NCBI GenBank assembly: GCA_001661515.1
Contig: LUVW01000004.1
Location: forward strand, 175,439 to 239,438
DNA: 64,000 nucleotides
Direction: 5' to 3'
DNA from: Capniomyces stellatus
Lineage: Eukaryota > Kickxellomycota > Harpellomycetes > Harpellales > Legeriomycetaceae
The notes beneath the pieces were generated by a model. The model did no database searches. It was not told the origin of the DNA and saw only the letters and a list, made by a program, of their open reading frames with translations. Positions 9,721 through 23,468 of this stretch are shown here, piece by piece. Each line of letters starts with the position of its first letter. Positions within the stretch are counted from its first letter, which is position 1. The translations under genes were made by a program, and so were the position numbers.

Positions 9721-10870
9721 TTATAAAACAATGCAGCATCCTGACGACTCTTTATTTTCCTCCTTTGACCTGTTCAAGCTGATTCTAGCAGCGTGGTAAA
9801 ATACCTCAGCAACACCTATTTTCTCTTTAGCCGAGCACTCCAAGTATAGGCGGGCACCGATTCTTTTTGCGACAGATTTACCCTATCATAATTATAAAAG
9901 TTATTTCATTAATTGAAAACTCACTGGCTTTTTTTTTTTGATTGGGATTGATAAATAAAAGGTCTACTCATTCTTAAAAAGGACTTGTGTTTAAATGGTG
10001 CATGTTTTATAAATAGATGGTGTAGATGGACTGATGCGTATAAATATGGAATGTTGAATTGCAGCTTACCTCTTCGGTGGTAGTGGGTCGTTGGTTGTGT
10101 GCTGAAAGCTGCGACAGTGTTCTACTATCGTTACGCAAGTCAATCTTCAACGCTACAAGAATGATGGCGACTCCTGGTGCATAATGGATGACCTCGTTGA
10201 TCCACTAATTAAGCAAATGTCCCAACAATTTAGAAAAATAGAGTACGAGAGAAACAAAAGTGAACAACAACGCAATTGGGTGATAAACAACCTATTTACA
10301 AGCGTACCTTTTCTTCGACGTTTTCAAGCGAGTCTGGCGAATCGACGCTAAAACATATCAGAATGGCGTTGGCATCGGGGTAAGACAGATACCTTAGTCT
10401 ATCGTAATCTTCTTGGCCAGCGGTATCCCAAAGCTCAAGCTCAACTGACTTTTCGTCAACCTTCATGTCTGCAACCCAGTTTTCAAATACAGTTGGGATA
10501 TACTCGTATGACTTTTTGTTAATAGCAAGAAAAATTAGAGAAAGTTAGAGAAAAGAAAACAGTTTTTACAAGTTAGTATGTGTTGCTTTTATCAATCGGT
10601 GCTTTTTTTAAAAAAAAAAACAGGCCACATAAAGTGTTTGACTAAAAAGGCATTTCTAAAGTGTATGCTTGTGTAGGTAGAATACCAGGCATAAAACCGG
10701 TGATTACACAAAACGAATCAATGTAGATTAGCTACTCGAACACTGTCTATACTTACAATTGGAAACTCGCCCTCTCTAAACACCAGCAACAGACAGGTTT
10801 TTCCGCAGGCACCATCGCCTATAATGACAACTTTGCGTCTAGTAATTCCGAATTTTGCATTTGCGCTCAT
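9721..10870 (-). CDS. rho2: Rho-family small GTPase, Rho2-like
   Basis: Four exons: 10870-10757, 10511-10308, 10204-10070, 9882-9721; 204 residues, typical Rho size. G1 is GDGACGKT, the effector region contains [10 protein letters not shown]3 is [13 protein letters not shown]4 is LKIDLRND (fungal Rho1 usually has CKKDLRND), and G5 is [10 protein letters not shown]. The tail SSGCCIVL is a CaaX box ending in Leu, predicting geranylgeranylation. It is preceded by a second Cys that could be palmitoylated, and there is no polybasic run. The CC-aaL tail without polybasic residues matches Rho2 rather than Rho1. Rho2 GTPases act at the plasma membrane on cell-wall alpha-glucan synthesis and the wall-integrity MAPK pathway. 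Start chosen at [13 protein letters not shown], directly before G1. Confidence 0.93.
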
Positions 10871-11148
10871 TTTATTGAAAAGGGGTTTGAAAAGATTTGT
10901 AGTGTTTGGTTTAAGGGTGTGTTAGTAAACAGCAAGAAAATCCAAGTCAGGATAGCAGGGAATATGTTGTGTAAAATCGTATGAATAGTATAACCGTAGT
11001 TTTTAGCACTTTATGTTTCTTTTTGCAACTAAAGAGCCTTCTTTTGGTTTATTTATACTTTGGCTTTACTTGTATGAAAAAAAAAAAACAATAAATTAAC
11101 TAATTAATTAGACTTTATATTCCCACTTCACTTTTGCTCTCTAACAAT

Positions 11149-11540
11149 CTATTTATTATTTTCTCCAAACTCGCTTTCCTTTAACTGTTTATTTTTTTGT
11201 TGGTTTTTGAAACGATCAAAATTCAAAATTGAAGTTGCTATTGGTTTTTCTAAAGTTTGTTTCGTTAGTAAGCTAGTTGCTGCGACTTGAGGATAAAGTT
11301 TGCTAGACTTTTCAGTAAACACTAAACAGGTCCAATTATCTTGTCCAATAACCACCACGTTATTATTATTTTTCTTTTTCTTTTTACCCCAAATCGCCAA
11401 GTTGATAAGTGGTGCAAAACTACTTTGTGCGCACTTTCCCACCTTTAGTTTAGAACGAGTAAAGAGTAGAAAAAGCCGCAAATAGAATAATAGATTAGTG
11501 TGCTGACCAAATCTTCACCTAATATCGCAGCTTTAACCAG
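11149..11540 (-). CDS. Possible 3' part of a small unrecognised gene
   Basis: Two possible exons on the minus strand: 11540-11508 (LVKAAILGEDL) and 11442-11149 (VGKCAQSSFAPLINLAIWG ... VVVIGQDNWTCLVFTEKSS ..., stop). They are joined in phase through an intron with donor GTCAGC. The hydrophobic/polar alternation looks like a folded small protein, interrupted by a Lys/Asn run. No start exon was found upstream and I do not recognise the family. It could be spurious. Confidence 0.28.
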
Positions 11541-13675
11541 CTAACTTTTTTACTTTTAACAACCAAATGTTTATTATAATTAAGGCAGAAAAAACAAAAG
11601 GTAGAAATGAAAAAACAAAATAGAAATGAATTGAAAATAATAAAGTGAATAAAAAAATAAAGCAATTTTAGCCATCTAAATATATTAAAATATGCCAATA
11701 AGGTAATCTTGGTGGAACTGTTGATAAGTGGATAGGGAGAATATCTTTTTGGGTAGAGAGCTTGTCTATTTTAAACGACTCGGCCGAAACGACTCTTGCC
11801 AATATTCACATTTCACACCTCCAAATTAGAGATAAAACTACGTAAAATTGCTGCACAATAAAAAAAAACAAATAACTTTTTTAAAGTGAAATAACAAATT
11901 GGATGTATTAACCATCCACTTATTATGTAGATATGTACGGTTTGTTAGCGAATAGGCAAGTCAAGCTTTAAAGCATTAAGAAAAGGAATACGAATATATA
12001 TATTTTTTTGTTGTTTGGGAATCAGAATTAGTTGAAGACTTGGTAAGGATTATATAAAAGCCATTTAAATGGCAATCAGGCTTGATTTGATTTGATTCGA
12101 TTCAGGAAATTACAAAGATTCTAGCCAGTTTATATTTTTTTCAAAGCCTTTTCTCCTTTGCCAATGATTTCTGAGTTTGAGGAATTGGGATGTTTCATGT
12201 ATGATTCTGATTAAAAAGACGAGAGTTTTTGCCATGATGTTGGCTGGCCCAATTGCAAGTTTCACACAACTTTGGTCTATTTAAAGCATTTTAGCAAGTA
12301 GATAAGTTGCATGTACGCCCTTTTTAGTCAAACGTTAGAGGAAGAGGGGCAATTTACTTGGCCAGTCTAGCTTCAAGCGGAGCAGAGTAAGTTACATCGG
12401 TGTTATGTATTTAAAAAGCTGATAAATTGGCAACGAAAATCGGCTAATAGAAACGTAGTAAACTATTAGAACAAAAGCAAAAAAAACAGAAACACGGAAT
12501 CAAAAAACACAAAAAAAAAAGTTGCCTAATTTGATATTGAACTACCGAGATTTATAAAGATGTAACTTGCTCTTGGCGATGGTTGGCTTACAGGATCAAG
12601 ATTTAAATAGACAAACCTGTTCAGACAACTAAAGGCTGAACCAAGGTAAATGCATTAATAAAGGTAAAGTATGGATCAAAAAGATAGCGTGAGTATCAAG
12701 TTTACTTTGCATTTTCGTTGTTGCTATTGTAAAAATAAGCAGGCAAAAAAAAAGAAGAAAAAAAACAAGAGTCTTGGCCACAAACAGAAGAAAAGAAACG
12801 TTGAATTTCAAAGACAGATAGAGGATCCAAAAGTTCAAATCGTATATATTAATCAATCTAGATCGATATGTCGACTAAAGCATATGTTGCTGGCTAATAA
12901 GTTTGGTCAACGGTTGAAATTGCCAAATGTGGACTTGAAAAAAAAGGGGAGGGAGTGGTGAATAGATGGGAGTAAAGTAGCATTTGTTCGATAAAGATAG
13001 ATGCTGAATAGATAAATAAGAAAAGAGTTCAGGTTCAATGGATAAAGCAAGCAAAGTTTGGATGTATTAGATGTATTAGATAGATTAGATAGATTAGATG
13101 AACGCTAAATGCAGGGTAGGTGATATTATGGCCAGTTGTGTTTTTAGTGTTTCCATATTGTTTATATGAGAAAAATGTTGGATTAAGTAATGAACCCAGC
13201 GAAAATAAAGATGTTCTTTTTTCCTATTAAAGAGCCGGAAAAGAATTAAAAAAAAGCAATACCAGGAGAAAAACAAACGAGAAATATGTAATGAATTTTG
13301 GCCAATAAAAATGCGGATGTGAGGCTGAAAAGCAAAGCAAGAACCAAATTTAATGAAAAGTGTTATAAAAATAAAAGTAAACACAAAAGAAAAGGACAAA
13401 ATTAGAGAATTCGTTTAAAAGGGTAATACAAGAGCAATTAACGATTTATAGGATGTTTTTCTTGCAAGCTGAGGTAGAGCTAGAATTGTTTTTTTTAAAA
13501 AAGAAGAGAAATAAGAAAAATAAGGATTGAAATGGAAAACTAGGAATAATCAAAGCAGATTGAATTAAACCAGAGGCCAACCAACAACGATAAGCAGTAA
13601 AAGGAGGAAGGAGAAATAATAAACAAAACAAACAAAAAGAAAGAAGGAAGATTTCCAAATAAAATAAAGTAGAAA
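11541..13675. other. Intergenic, no confident gene
   Basis: About 2.1 kb, AT-rich. A Lys-rich plus-strand frame (12671-12961) exists but has no recognisable domain and depends on poly-A tracts. Sequence 13640-13675 is purine-rich and directly precedes the MYST gene start. Confidence 0.5.
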
Positions 13676-15368
<1,693 letters not shown>

Positions 15369-15489
15369 TTTGTAGTTTTATAAAACATTGATTAATAGTA
15401 ATGATAAATAAATATAAAAAAAATGTAATTTAAATAGAATGAAAAAAGAAGAAAAGAAAAGAAAAGAAAGGAAAAAAAAGTAAAATGGA

Positions 15490-18400
15490 TTATTGGGAGG
15501 GATTAGAGTTGTTTTTAGCATTGGCCTTAAACTGGATGATTTCATTTTTAAGGTCGGGTAGAGGAACGACAGAGTTGTATTCGAGAGGCATTCTGTTGAA
15601 GGGGTCTCTGGGGTCGTTTAGGAGGTAGCCCTTGATAGTTTTGCGGTCGCAGACCATGTTTGAGGTGGGGAGAAGAACGGGATCGTCCATGATGGTGTAC
15701 ATGAGGGGATCGAGGTAGTTATCGGGAATATCGCCAAGCAGGTCGTCATCGATGGAGGACTGGAGGATGACTTGGTCGACTTTAGTGATGAGGTTAGCGA
15801 GGGTTGAGATTGAGGAGGAGGGTTTGAGGGCAAATTTGGAGGAGAGGTCGAGGGCGTTTTTGAAGATTTTAGGGTTCCAGCTGCGGGAATCCTGGGCAAG
15901 AGCATTGATGAACCCATCAGCCAGCTGGGGATCGGAAGCGGGTTTAGAAAGGTGTAAATAAACGGCAAGAAGTTCGCTTAGTAAAAGTTTTGGGTGGAAC
16001 TGGAAGCGGTCGGCCATATTTTTGACTTTGAGGTCAGAGCATTTGGGGCCGGCAAGCAGGTCGAGGTTGTAGTTGAGCATGGCGGCAAGACGCAGAACAA
16101 TCTGGTCGGCGCGGAAGGGGTCAGGCTGCAAGTTGGTGAGGAAGGCGAGGATGTGGACGGTTTCGTGGGCAAGGGTGATGAGAGTGCTGGCCTGGCGCTC
16201 GTTGGACTGGAGCTCGGATAAGCGGTCGTTGTTGGAGGCGATTGTGGGGTCAGACTCGAGGGCGCGGATGGTGGCTAGGCGGGTGAGTGACTCGTCGAGC
16301 AGGTAAGTAGTGTCGCTGACGAGACGGCTGACAAACTGCTCAACGACAAGCTCAACATGAGAATTAGAGTTGGATGCGGACAGGAAAGACTTTGTGGCGT
16401 TGAGGTGGGGGGACAGAGGATGTTTCCACAGGACGCGTAAAACACGGGCAATGTTGTAACGCGTGTTGAACTTGTCGTAAAAGGAATTACTGGCGCCCGT
16501 GTGCTCAACGTCAACGTACAGCTTCAGCAGCACAAAGACCAGCTGATTTGACGCCGAGTTGGCCATCAGCGACTCGACAAAGCGACCAACAATAGGGTGG
16601 ACCATAAACCGTTTCTGGCTGGAGTCGTAGTTGAGGTTGGCCACGCCATAGTTGGTGTCCACGTAATCGTCATCGTCCTCTGGTGCAGAATACGTCAGCG
16701 AGTGCAGCACGTCCACCAGTTTCGACTTGAGATGCGGGTTGCGCACCGTTTCAGGCCTGCTGAGAATCGTGATTGCCAGCTCTACAAACAGGTTGCCCAG
16801 CAGACTCGTGTCTGTACCCGGCGGCGACAGTTCAGGTGCCAGCAGTGCATCGGGCGCATACCTCGCTACAAACAGAATAAATATCATTGGGTCCTCCACC
16901 AGGAACTCTGGCAGGTGCTTGAACCGCTCCTCCCCACCCTCCCCCGCAAACACTCCCAGGACACTCCGGAGCTGCATCCGCATAAACACCAGTCCCAGCC
17001 CCAGCTTGTTGATGTCGCACGTGTTCGTTTCCATTGACAGTCTGTTTCCGCACAGGTTCTTGTAGTGCGCCCGGAACCGCTCAAGCAGCGCAGCATTTGC
17101 ATTTGGCCCATTCACCCCGCTCTCGATCTGCGCCTCCATCCGGTCCATTTCCTGCCGAAAGTCCCGCACGTTTCTGCCCACCTGCTCGTACCGCGTCATT
17201 GTTGCTAGCGGGCCTACATGCAGTGCCAGTGCGGCCACATGGAAACAATCTGCTATAAATCCCACCTCCCCCAAATCTCCCCTACTCTCCCCCACCTCCT
17301 GTTCATACTGCCTGGTTTCGTCTGCCTCTGCACACATCCGCGTCATTTCCCCAAACATCGCCTGTGTCTCCTGCCCGCCCACCGCTTCCCTCCCGCCTCC
17401 TCCATACACTCTGGCCCCTACCCACTTGCCCATCATCACCTTGTCGCTCTTGCCCAGTTTTGGGTCTGCTATAAACGGTTCGCTCAGCTTCAGAAACACC
17501 ATCGCCAGGTTGTCTGCAAATCCGTCACTTACCACCGTCTTCTTGTCCACCTGCAGACTCCTCCGCTTAATGTTTGTGCTCACCACCTTGCACGCCCACC
17601 CTAACACCCGTTCCCGCGCCTCCTTGCCACTCCGGATTATCTGGTTTACTATCCTGTACTGCATCGCCTGCACTATCGCCACCCGGCTCCTGATGCTCGA
17701 CATCAAACTCACCACGTCTTCTCGACCCTTGTCTATCATCCCTATATAGTACTCTACCACCCCCACATCGTCCTCAAAGTATCCCGAGATCCCAAACATT
17801 GGCCCAAGCACCGAGTTGTACATCATCTCCCTCCCGCTCCCCTCCATAAACCAATCTATTTCTGCTATTGCCTTTGCTACCCGCTTACTCCCCACCAACC
17901 TCTCAATCACCCCCACTTCCTCCAAGTACTCCCCCTTTATCACCCCTGCCTTCTCCAGTATCCCCGTGTTTACCTCCTTCATCACCTTGCTCATTATCTC
18001 CACCAACTCCTCTCCATCAAACCTATCCGCCACCTCCTCAACATAATCGTCCAATTCAACCACCTCTGTTCCTCTCAACATTCCCACTAACACTGCCTCT
18101 GCCCCCTTACTTTCTCCCTCTCCCTCTCCCTCTCCCTCCTCTGCCGCTCCAAACATCCCCCCTACCATTATTTCTAACCCGCTATACGACACCAAAAGCT
18201 CCTTCATCCCCTTCAAACTCTCCAGTCTACTCTCTCTGAGTCCCGCCTCCAGGTTTCTGCCCTTAACCCCCTTCAAATTCCTGTAAATCTCGTTTGCCCT
18301 CTTCCAACTTTCCACCAAATACCCAAACACCCCTCCTTCCCTTCTAAAGCCCCCTCCCTCCAGCCGCTCCACCAACGCTTGCTCTAAATTCCCTCTAGTT

Positions 18401-18637
18401 ATATACTTTTCCCTCCCCGTTCCCTCTAACCCTTCCTTTGTCGTTTTTAGCTCAAAAACTTCCCCATTTCCTTGTCCGTCCTACCAATTTCCAATTTCCA
18501 GTTTTTATTTTTATTTTTATTTTCCAATTACTCTCTACTATTAATTCAAATATTTAAACCAAACCCACCTTTAGCGTCACTTTAAGAATCCGCGAAAAGG
18601 CTCCATCTTCCCACTGCTCCAAACTTTTTTCGCTCAT
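15490..18637 (-). CDS. ufd2: Ufd2-type ubiquitin chain elongation factor (E4, U-box)
   Basis: Two exons, 18637-18569 (MSEKSLEQWEDGAFSRILKV) and 18480-15490; 1,019 residues, the usual Ufd2 length. The intron is GT-AG (GTGGGT ... GGTAG) and phase 0, restoring REKYITRGNLEQALVERL, the conserved N-terminal segment. The middle is the helical Ufd2 core. The C terminus is a U-box (about 945-1010: YTIMDDPVLLPTSNMVCDRK, GYLLNDPRDPFNRMPL, VPLPDLKNEI). Ufd2 extends ubiquitin chains on substrates handed over by Cdc48/p97, in ER-associated and ubiquitin-fusion degradation. The sense strand is G-rich in the 5' half, including GEGEGEGE. It converges on the MYST gene with only 121 bp between stop codons. Confidence 0.94.
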
Positions 18638-19477
18638 TTCTGCACTATCCGCTTTATTTTTGCTCTTTGCTCTTTGCTCTTTGCTCTTTGTTTTTATTTT
18701 GTCCCTTTTTTTTTCTCTATCGCTACGCACCTGTTCCTTACTTATATTCCTTGTTTTCGTTCTGTTCTCGTTTTTGAAATATATTCCTCCAGCTTTAAAA
18801 TATCGCAAATGAATAAAATAAAAGCGGTGAGAAAAGTCGTTTATCGATTCCTGTTCTATATTGCCCAGCTTCTTTATCAATTACAAAACTAAAATATCAA
18901 GTTTAGTTGGTGCAATTTAAAGTATTTAGTATTTTCTAATTAAGCCGATTCCAGGAATTGTTAATTTTGTTGTAAATATCGCTGAAACTATCCCCCAACC
19001 CTACTTTTTAACCTCGTTATTTGTTTCTACTTGTTCACTAATTGAATTTTTGTTTCCCAGTTTAAACCACACCTTTTCTTTGCTTTTTTATTATTATTAT
19101 TGTTATTATTATTATTTAGCTCCTCTATTGTGCGCTTTTTTTTTTTTTCTCCTATTTTCTAATTTAATTGTTGTTTACATTTCAATTAACCAAGCCTTTT
19201 GTTTCATGACCAGATTTTCCTCGAGAAAAATGCTTAGCGGAAACTTGTTATTTGCGAGTTGTTTTTTTCAACCAAAAATTGAAATATACACTAGTGTCAT
19301 TTCAATAAAAATAAAATAATAAAATATATTGATGTCTAATCAGCATAAATAAATAAATAAAGTCAAGTTGTGGTATTGAAATCACAACTGAATAAAATAA
19401 AATAAAATAAAATAAAATAAAATAAAATAAAATAAAATAAAATAAAATAAAATTAGCTCGCTGCCTGGCTCAGTTAG
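18638..19477. other. Intergenic; TTGCTCT and AAAAT repeats
   Basis: Spacer between two minus-strand genes. It has a short TTTGCTC repeat (about 18660-18690), a TTATTA tract (about 19089-19118) and a long AAAAT pentanucleotide tract. No gene seen. Confidence 0.65.
19391..19452. repeat. (AATAA)n / AAAAT pentanucleotide microsatellite
   Basis: Twelve consecutive pentanucleotide units, just downstream of the NAD synthetase stop codon at 19478. A related run occurs at about 20177-20217 inside one of that gene's introns. Confidence 0.95.
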
Positions 19478-22400
19478 TTAAACTACCTTGCCTTCTAGCT
19501 GCTCGCGGCTGGCTTCAGCAAGACTTGCAGCATTGTCAACCTGCTCAAACTGCCATTTCCACTTTGGATCAATCAAAAACGGCCTCAAATCAAACCGATT
19601 GTCATCAGGAGAATAGGACTCTGCGTGGTACGATGGCGTCAGGGTTGTCATCTTATGTCGGTTAATCGCATAGTAATAAAAGAACAGCTTGACTTTATTT
19701 GCAATCTACAAATTAAAAAACCCCCCATCCAATTAAGACTTTGTTATTCCTTTGCATTACTTTTATTCAAGCCCAAATTAATTGTCCATATATACAAAGT
19801 GACTAATAAAAAATAAAAATAAAGAGAAAGAAAAAAAATGAGAAATGTTTTTTTTTTTTTTTACCTCTGTTGGAGAATAACGGCTACTCCACAAATCCGA
19901 CAGCTTCAGGTACATAGAGAATGGACCGCATTTGGATATCTTTCTTAGCCGTCCATAAACCGATAGCTCCTCATAAGTCATTCCCATCTCGACCTAATTA
20001 TTTTTAAAAAAACACCGATACATTTCAAATGGGTTATTTGGCAGTGTTTAAGCATGCTTTGTTCAAAAATGATGTCCAGCGGTTTGACATAAGAACGATT
20101 TGGCGTACCTCGTCGCTTTGGACAGATTGGTGGATCACAGGCACAAGCTCTGCTGAAGGAGTAGCGTTCAAAACCCTAAAATAAAATAAAATAAAATAAA
20201 ATAAAACAAAACAAAACAAAGATTGATTAGTACAACAAATATGTAATCAGTTGAAATGCCGAGTAGAACAAATCAGAATTGTTGATTACTTACAAAGACA
20301 AAACCTGCATTCTGTAGTATTCTCTTGCAAAGGCAATGTACCGTCTCAAGTCGGATTTGCTAATCGATCCAATTGGATTAATGTCTGCACTTGAACAGTC
20401 GTACTTTGTAAAGTACCCTCGTAAACTAACCAGCATAATACGTTGATTAATGGATATATTTCTATTAGTTTGGCCAAATATGCTTTGTGTAGAAACAATT
20501 ACTAAACTGATCAGCTATACTTATGAGTTACCTTTCATCAACGTTAGAAGAGCCCAAAACCAACAGCGATTTTGGTCTAGATCTGACCCACAACAACAGC
20601 GACGCAAACAAGTACGCCAAAACCATCCGGAGTCTTGCCTATAAAATGTTATAAAAACAACAACAATATTCGTAAGTCCAATCAGTATAAATAATGCATT
20701 AAAAACAATCATATAGTGTCAGACTTACTTGGATGTTTTGTAGAGCCAAATTTTCAACATTTGACCCGCCATGGGAACTGAATTTCGGTGTTTTGTTGGC
20801 CATCAACACAAATACAGAAATCACTGCAGTAACAACTGCATCAAAGTTCAGATCCACGTGATAGCTACACAATTAGTTTACAGGTCAATATTATTATTTT
20901 ACTTTTACTTTTTCTTTTTCTTTTTCTTTTACTGCTTTTACTGCTTTTACTGCTATTATTGCTTTTATTGCTTTTATTGGTGTAAATATAATGCATCAAA
21001 ATTTTACCTTCCAATATCTGTAGCAATCATCAGTGCGCGATTTCGTGTTTCGCTACTTGAATTTTCTGTTCCCATGTAGCACGTATGAATCAGCCGACTA
21101 TACACAATTTATACCATTTTCAGTCAAGATATTCAAAACTAGTGTAAAGTGGCTGTAATTGTTCATTCTTTTTGTTTACTTTACTATATACCGTTTGTCT
21201 ATTTACTAATTACCCAGCTTTACTTACTTTGACAACTCCTTTGGGTCCGAGGGTACATAAGTCGAGTCTGAAGGCAAGCCAAGAATGTTTCTGACATCAG
21301 AAATCACTCTCAAATCTATAAACACAAACCCATTTTAGTTTACATTATTTGATTTTACATAACTGACTGGTATATATGTAGAGCAGCATCGGTAATTAAA
21401 TATATTTTTGGTTTACTTGCCGTTGTTTTGCGTGGCTTTACAGACCAAATAACACATCGAGAATGCTATCATGGCCACAGAACAACTGTCTATTCCCCCG
21501 CTAAGCGGCAAGAAAAACCCGCCTTGATTACTTCTACGCAAATAATCCCACATCCAACAAGCAGGACCCAAACTATAAAAGAAATATCTTGTTAGTAATT
21601 ACTATTATTACTATTATTATCAATATAATTACTATTAATATTGTCATTTTAATTACTTTATTTCTTCTTCGGCCGACAAGTATTTTGCTTCAATAGCCTC
21701 TGTTGGTGACAATCCACTCGTTTTCAACGAAAATTCTATGTGTATTCTAGGGTATGGTTTAGCCAATGATGCCTGTTGTCCAAGACTAGGAATCGATGCT
21801 CTATAAGCTGTGATCTCGTTCAAGTCAATAGTAGCTGTCACCACCTCCTAAAATCAATAATAAAGGCATTCAAACATCAAGTTTAGTTCATCCCTTCTTC
21901 CGTCCCCTCAAAAATAAATTACTAATCGGTAATCACTATTATTGGCCATTTAAAATCCCCATTAAATATTTGACAACTTAAAACCCCCATTAAATATTTG
22001 ACAACTTAAAATCCCCCAAACTTACAATCTCGTCAAGCGAAAACTGTTTTCCAATTGCCAATATCTCTCCATTACACATAATCATTGATGACCCATCAAA
22101 GTACAGCCTATCTCCATCACACCCCTTTTGGTTGCTATACACATAAACTCCGCCACACTGCGTTTATATCCATTTTCAACTGGTTAGTAGATCATCAACA
22201 CCCTTGTCTTTTTCTACTTTGAATTTATCCAACCTTTTCATAGCAAAATAATGCTACCTGTAAATAATCGTACCTTTTGGGTCGCTTCTTTAATTAAACC
22301 AACTCTCCTAATCAGCTTTCTCAACTCGTGGTGGCTTCCGCTACCGTTAATAATGATCTCTGCTCCATCCAAACTCATATCAATATGTGGACTCTTTGGA

Positions 22401-23468
22401 ACAAACAGCTCCTCGCACATCTCAACTCCCACACACGTGTCTCTCGTCTCAATCAAAGCATCCCCAAACAACGTTTTAACCTATTCATAAATCCATATCC
22501 ACTGTTGTTATCTCAACTTTAATTATAACTGTAGTTTTAGTTTTAGTTTTAGTTTTAGCTTTACCTGTCCGCTGATATCAATGATTATCTGAGGTAATAT
22601 CATATCCACCACCTCTTTTTGGCGTGTCCATGTAGTAAACCATCTGTATTCCCTGTAATTCCCATCACTTGCCAGCCACATTTTAGGTCTAATCAGCAAG
22701 ATTTTCCCATTCAAGATCGAAATCACACAGTTGTATCTCTGGCTCTTGTACATCACCGGCCTAAGTTCGTGATACACGCACACGCACCCCTGTTAAACCC
22801 TTTGTTTCATTATTGTCGTGCCAACTTAATATTCGTTAAAAGACAAAACTGCAAAACTTACATCCCAGTGAAAATCAGAATACCATACAAGTCCTTATCC
22901 GCCAGCAACAGGGCCAAAATCTCCCATGAATGCGTTATTGTGTCCACTATTATATTTATTTACATCCATTACTTATTTAAAGGCCCGCTAAAATCTCCAC
23001 TTTAATCACTTATATGACCTCTTTTTAACTTCATCAAAAAAAACACTAAACTATATATTCAATCTGCCCCTCGACTGACCCTCTAGAAAATGATCTTGGC
23101 AGGAATAGCCACTACAACAGAGTCAAATTACACATTTTAATCTGTGCCATAACACAACTTTAGCTTCTATTTAGCTTGGTATCTTTATTTTATTTGGCAG
23201 CAAAACACTCTTCTCCAACCAACCCCCCCCCCCCCNNNNNNNNNNNNNNNNCCCCCCCCCCCCCACACACACATACATACACACACACACACACACAATG
23301 CCACACTCATACGCCGACTTACGGTATCTCCAACTCTGAGCCCACCCTTATTGTTGCACCCTTGAGCTTAGATTCCAAAATACTTTTTTTAATTCTCTCG
23401 TAATTCCCTGAAAAATCAAGCGCCCACTGATTTACCGCACATGTTGCGATTGTGACCGTGTTATTCAT
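19478..23468 (-). CDS. qns1: Glutamine-dependent NAD+ synthetase
   Basis: Sixteen exons: 23468-23323, 23111-23080, 22946-22862, 22760-22565, 22480-22274, 22157-22026, 21847-21657, 21572-21421, 21315-21228, 21097-21008, 20864-20729, 20638-20532, 20425-20294, 20175-20109, 19993-19865, 19705-19478; 705 residues. It makes NAD+ from deamido-NAD+, ATP and glutamine, the last step of NAD synthesis. The N-terminal nitrilase-type glutaminase has the Glu (VGSELEI), Lys (RPKMWLA) and Cys (MCEELF) triad. The synthetase domain has the SGGIDS pyrophosphatase loop, [21 protein letters not shown] and [11 protein letters not shown]. Every junction is phase-consistent. Exon 2 is a 32-nt microexon ([10 protein letters not shown]). 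The intron after exon 8 uses a GC donor. The acceptor of exon 4 is CTTAG at 22761, giving [14 protein letters not shown]. Confidence 0.95.
23236..23251. other. Assembly gap of 16 N flanked by poly-C
   Basis: Sixteen Ns between two C homopolymers of 13 bases each, followed by a CA repeat. It lies in the first intron of the NAD synthetase gene (23322-23112), so the coding sequence is not affected. Confidence 0.97.

Noticed and set aside
9275..9739. 154-codon minus-strand frame with a long Leu run
   Set aside because: Produced by the AGT microsatellite and homopolymers downstream of, and overlapping, the Rho2 gene end.
12671..12961. 96-codon Lys-rich plus-strand frame
   Set aside because: Depends on A-rich tracts and shows no domain; could be real but is not supported enough to list as a gene.
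16597..18239. Several plus-strand frames of 100-150 codons
   Set aside because: Antisense shadows of the Ufd2 coding sequence, which has clear family motifs on the minus strand.
22762..22789. CAG acceptor at 22790 for NAD synthetase exon 4, implying a frameshift
   Set aside because: The CTTAG acceptor at 22761 restores both phase and the family motif GMPVMY...RYNC, so no frameshift is needed.
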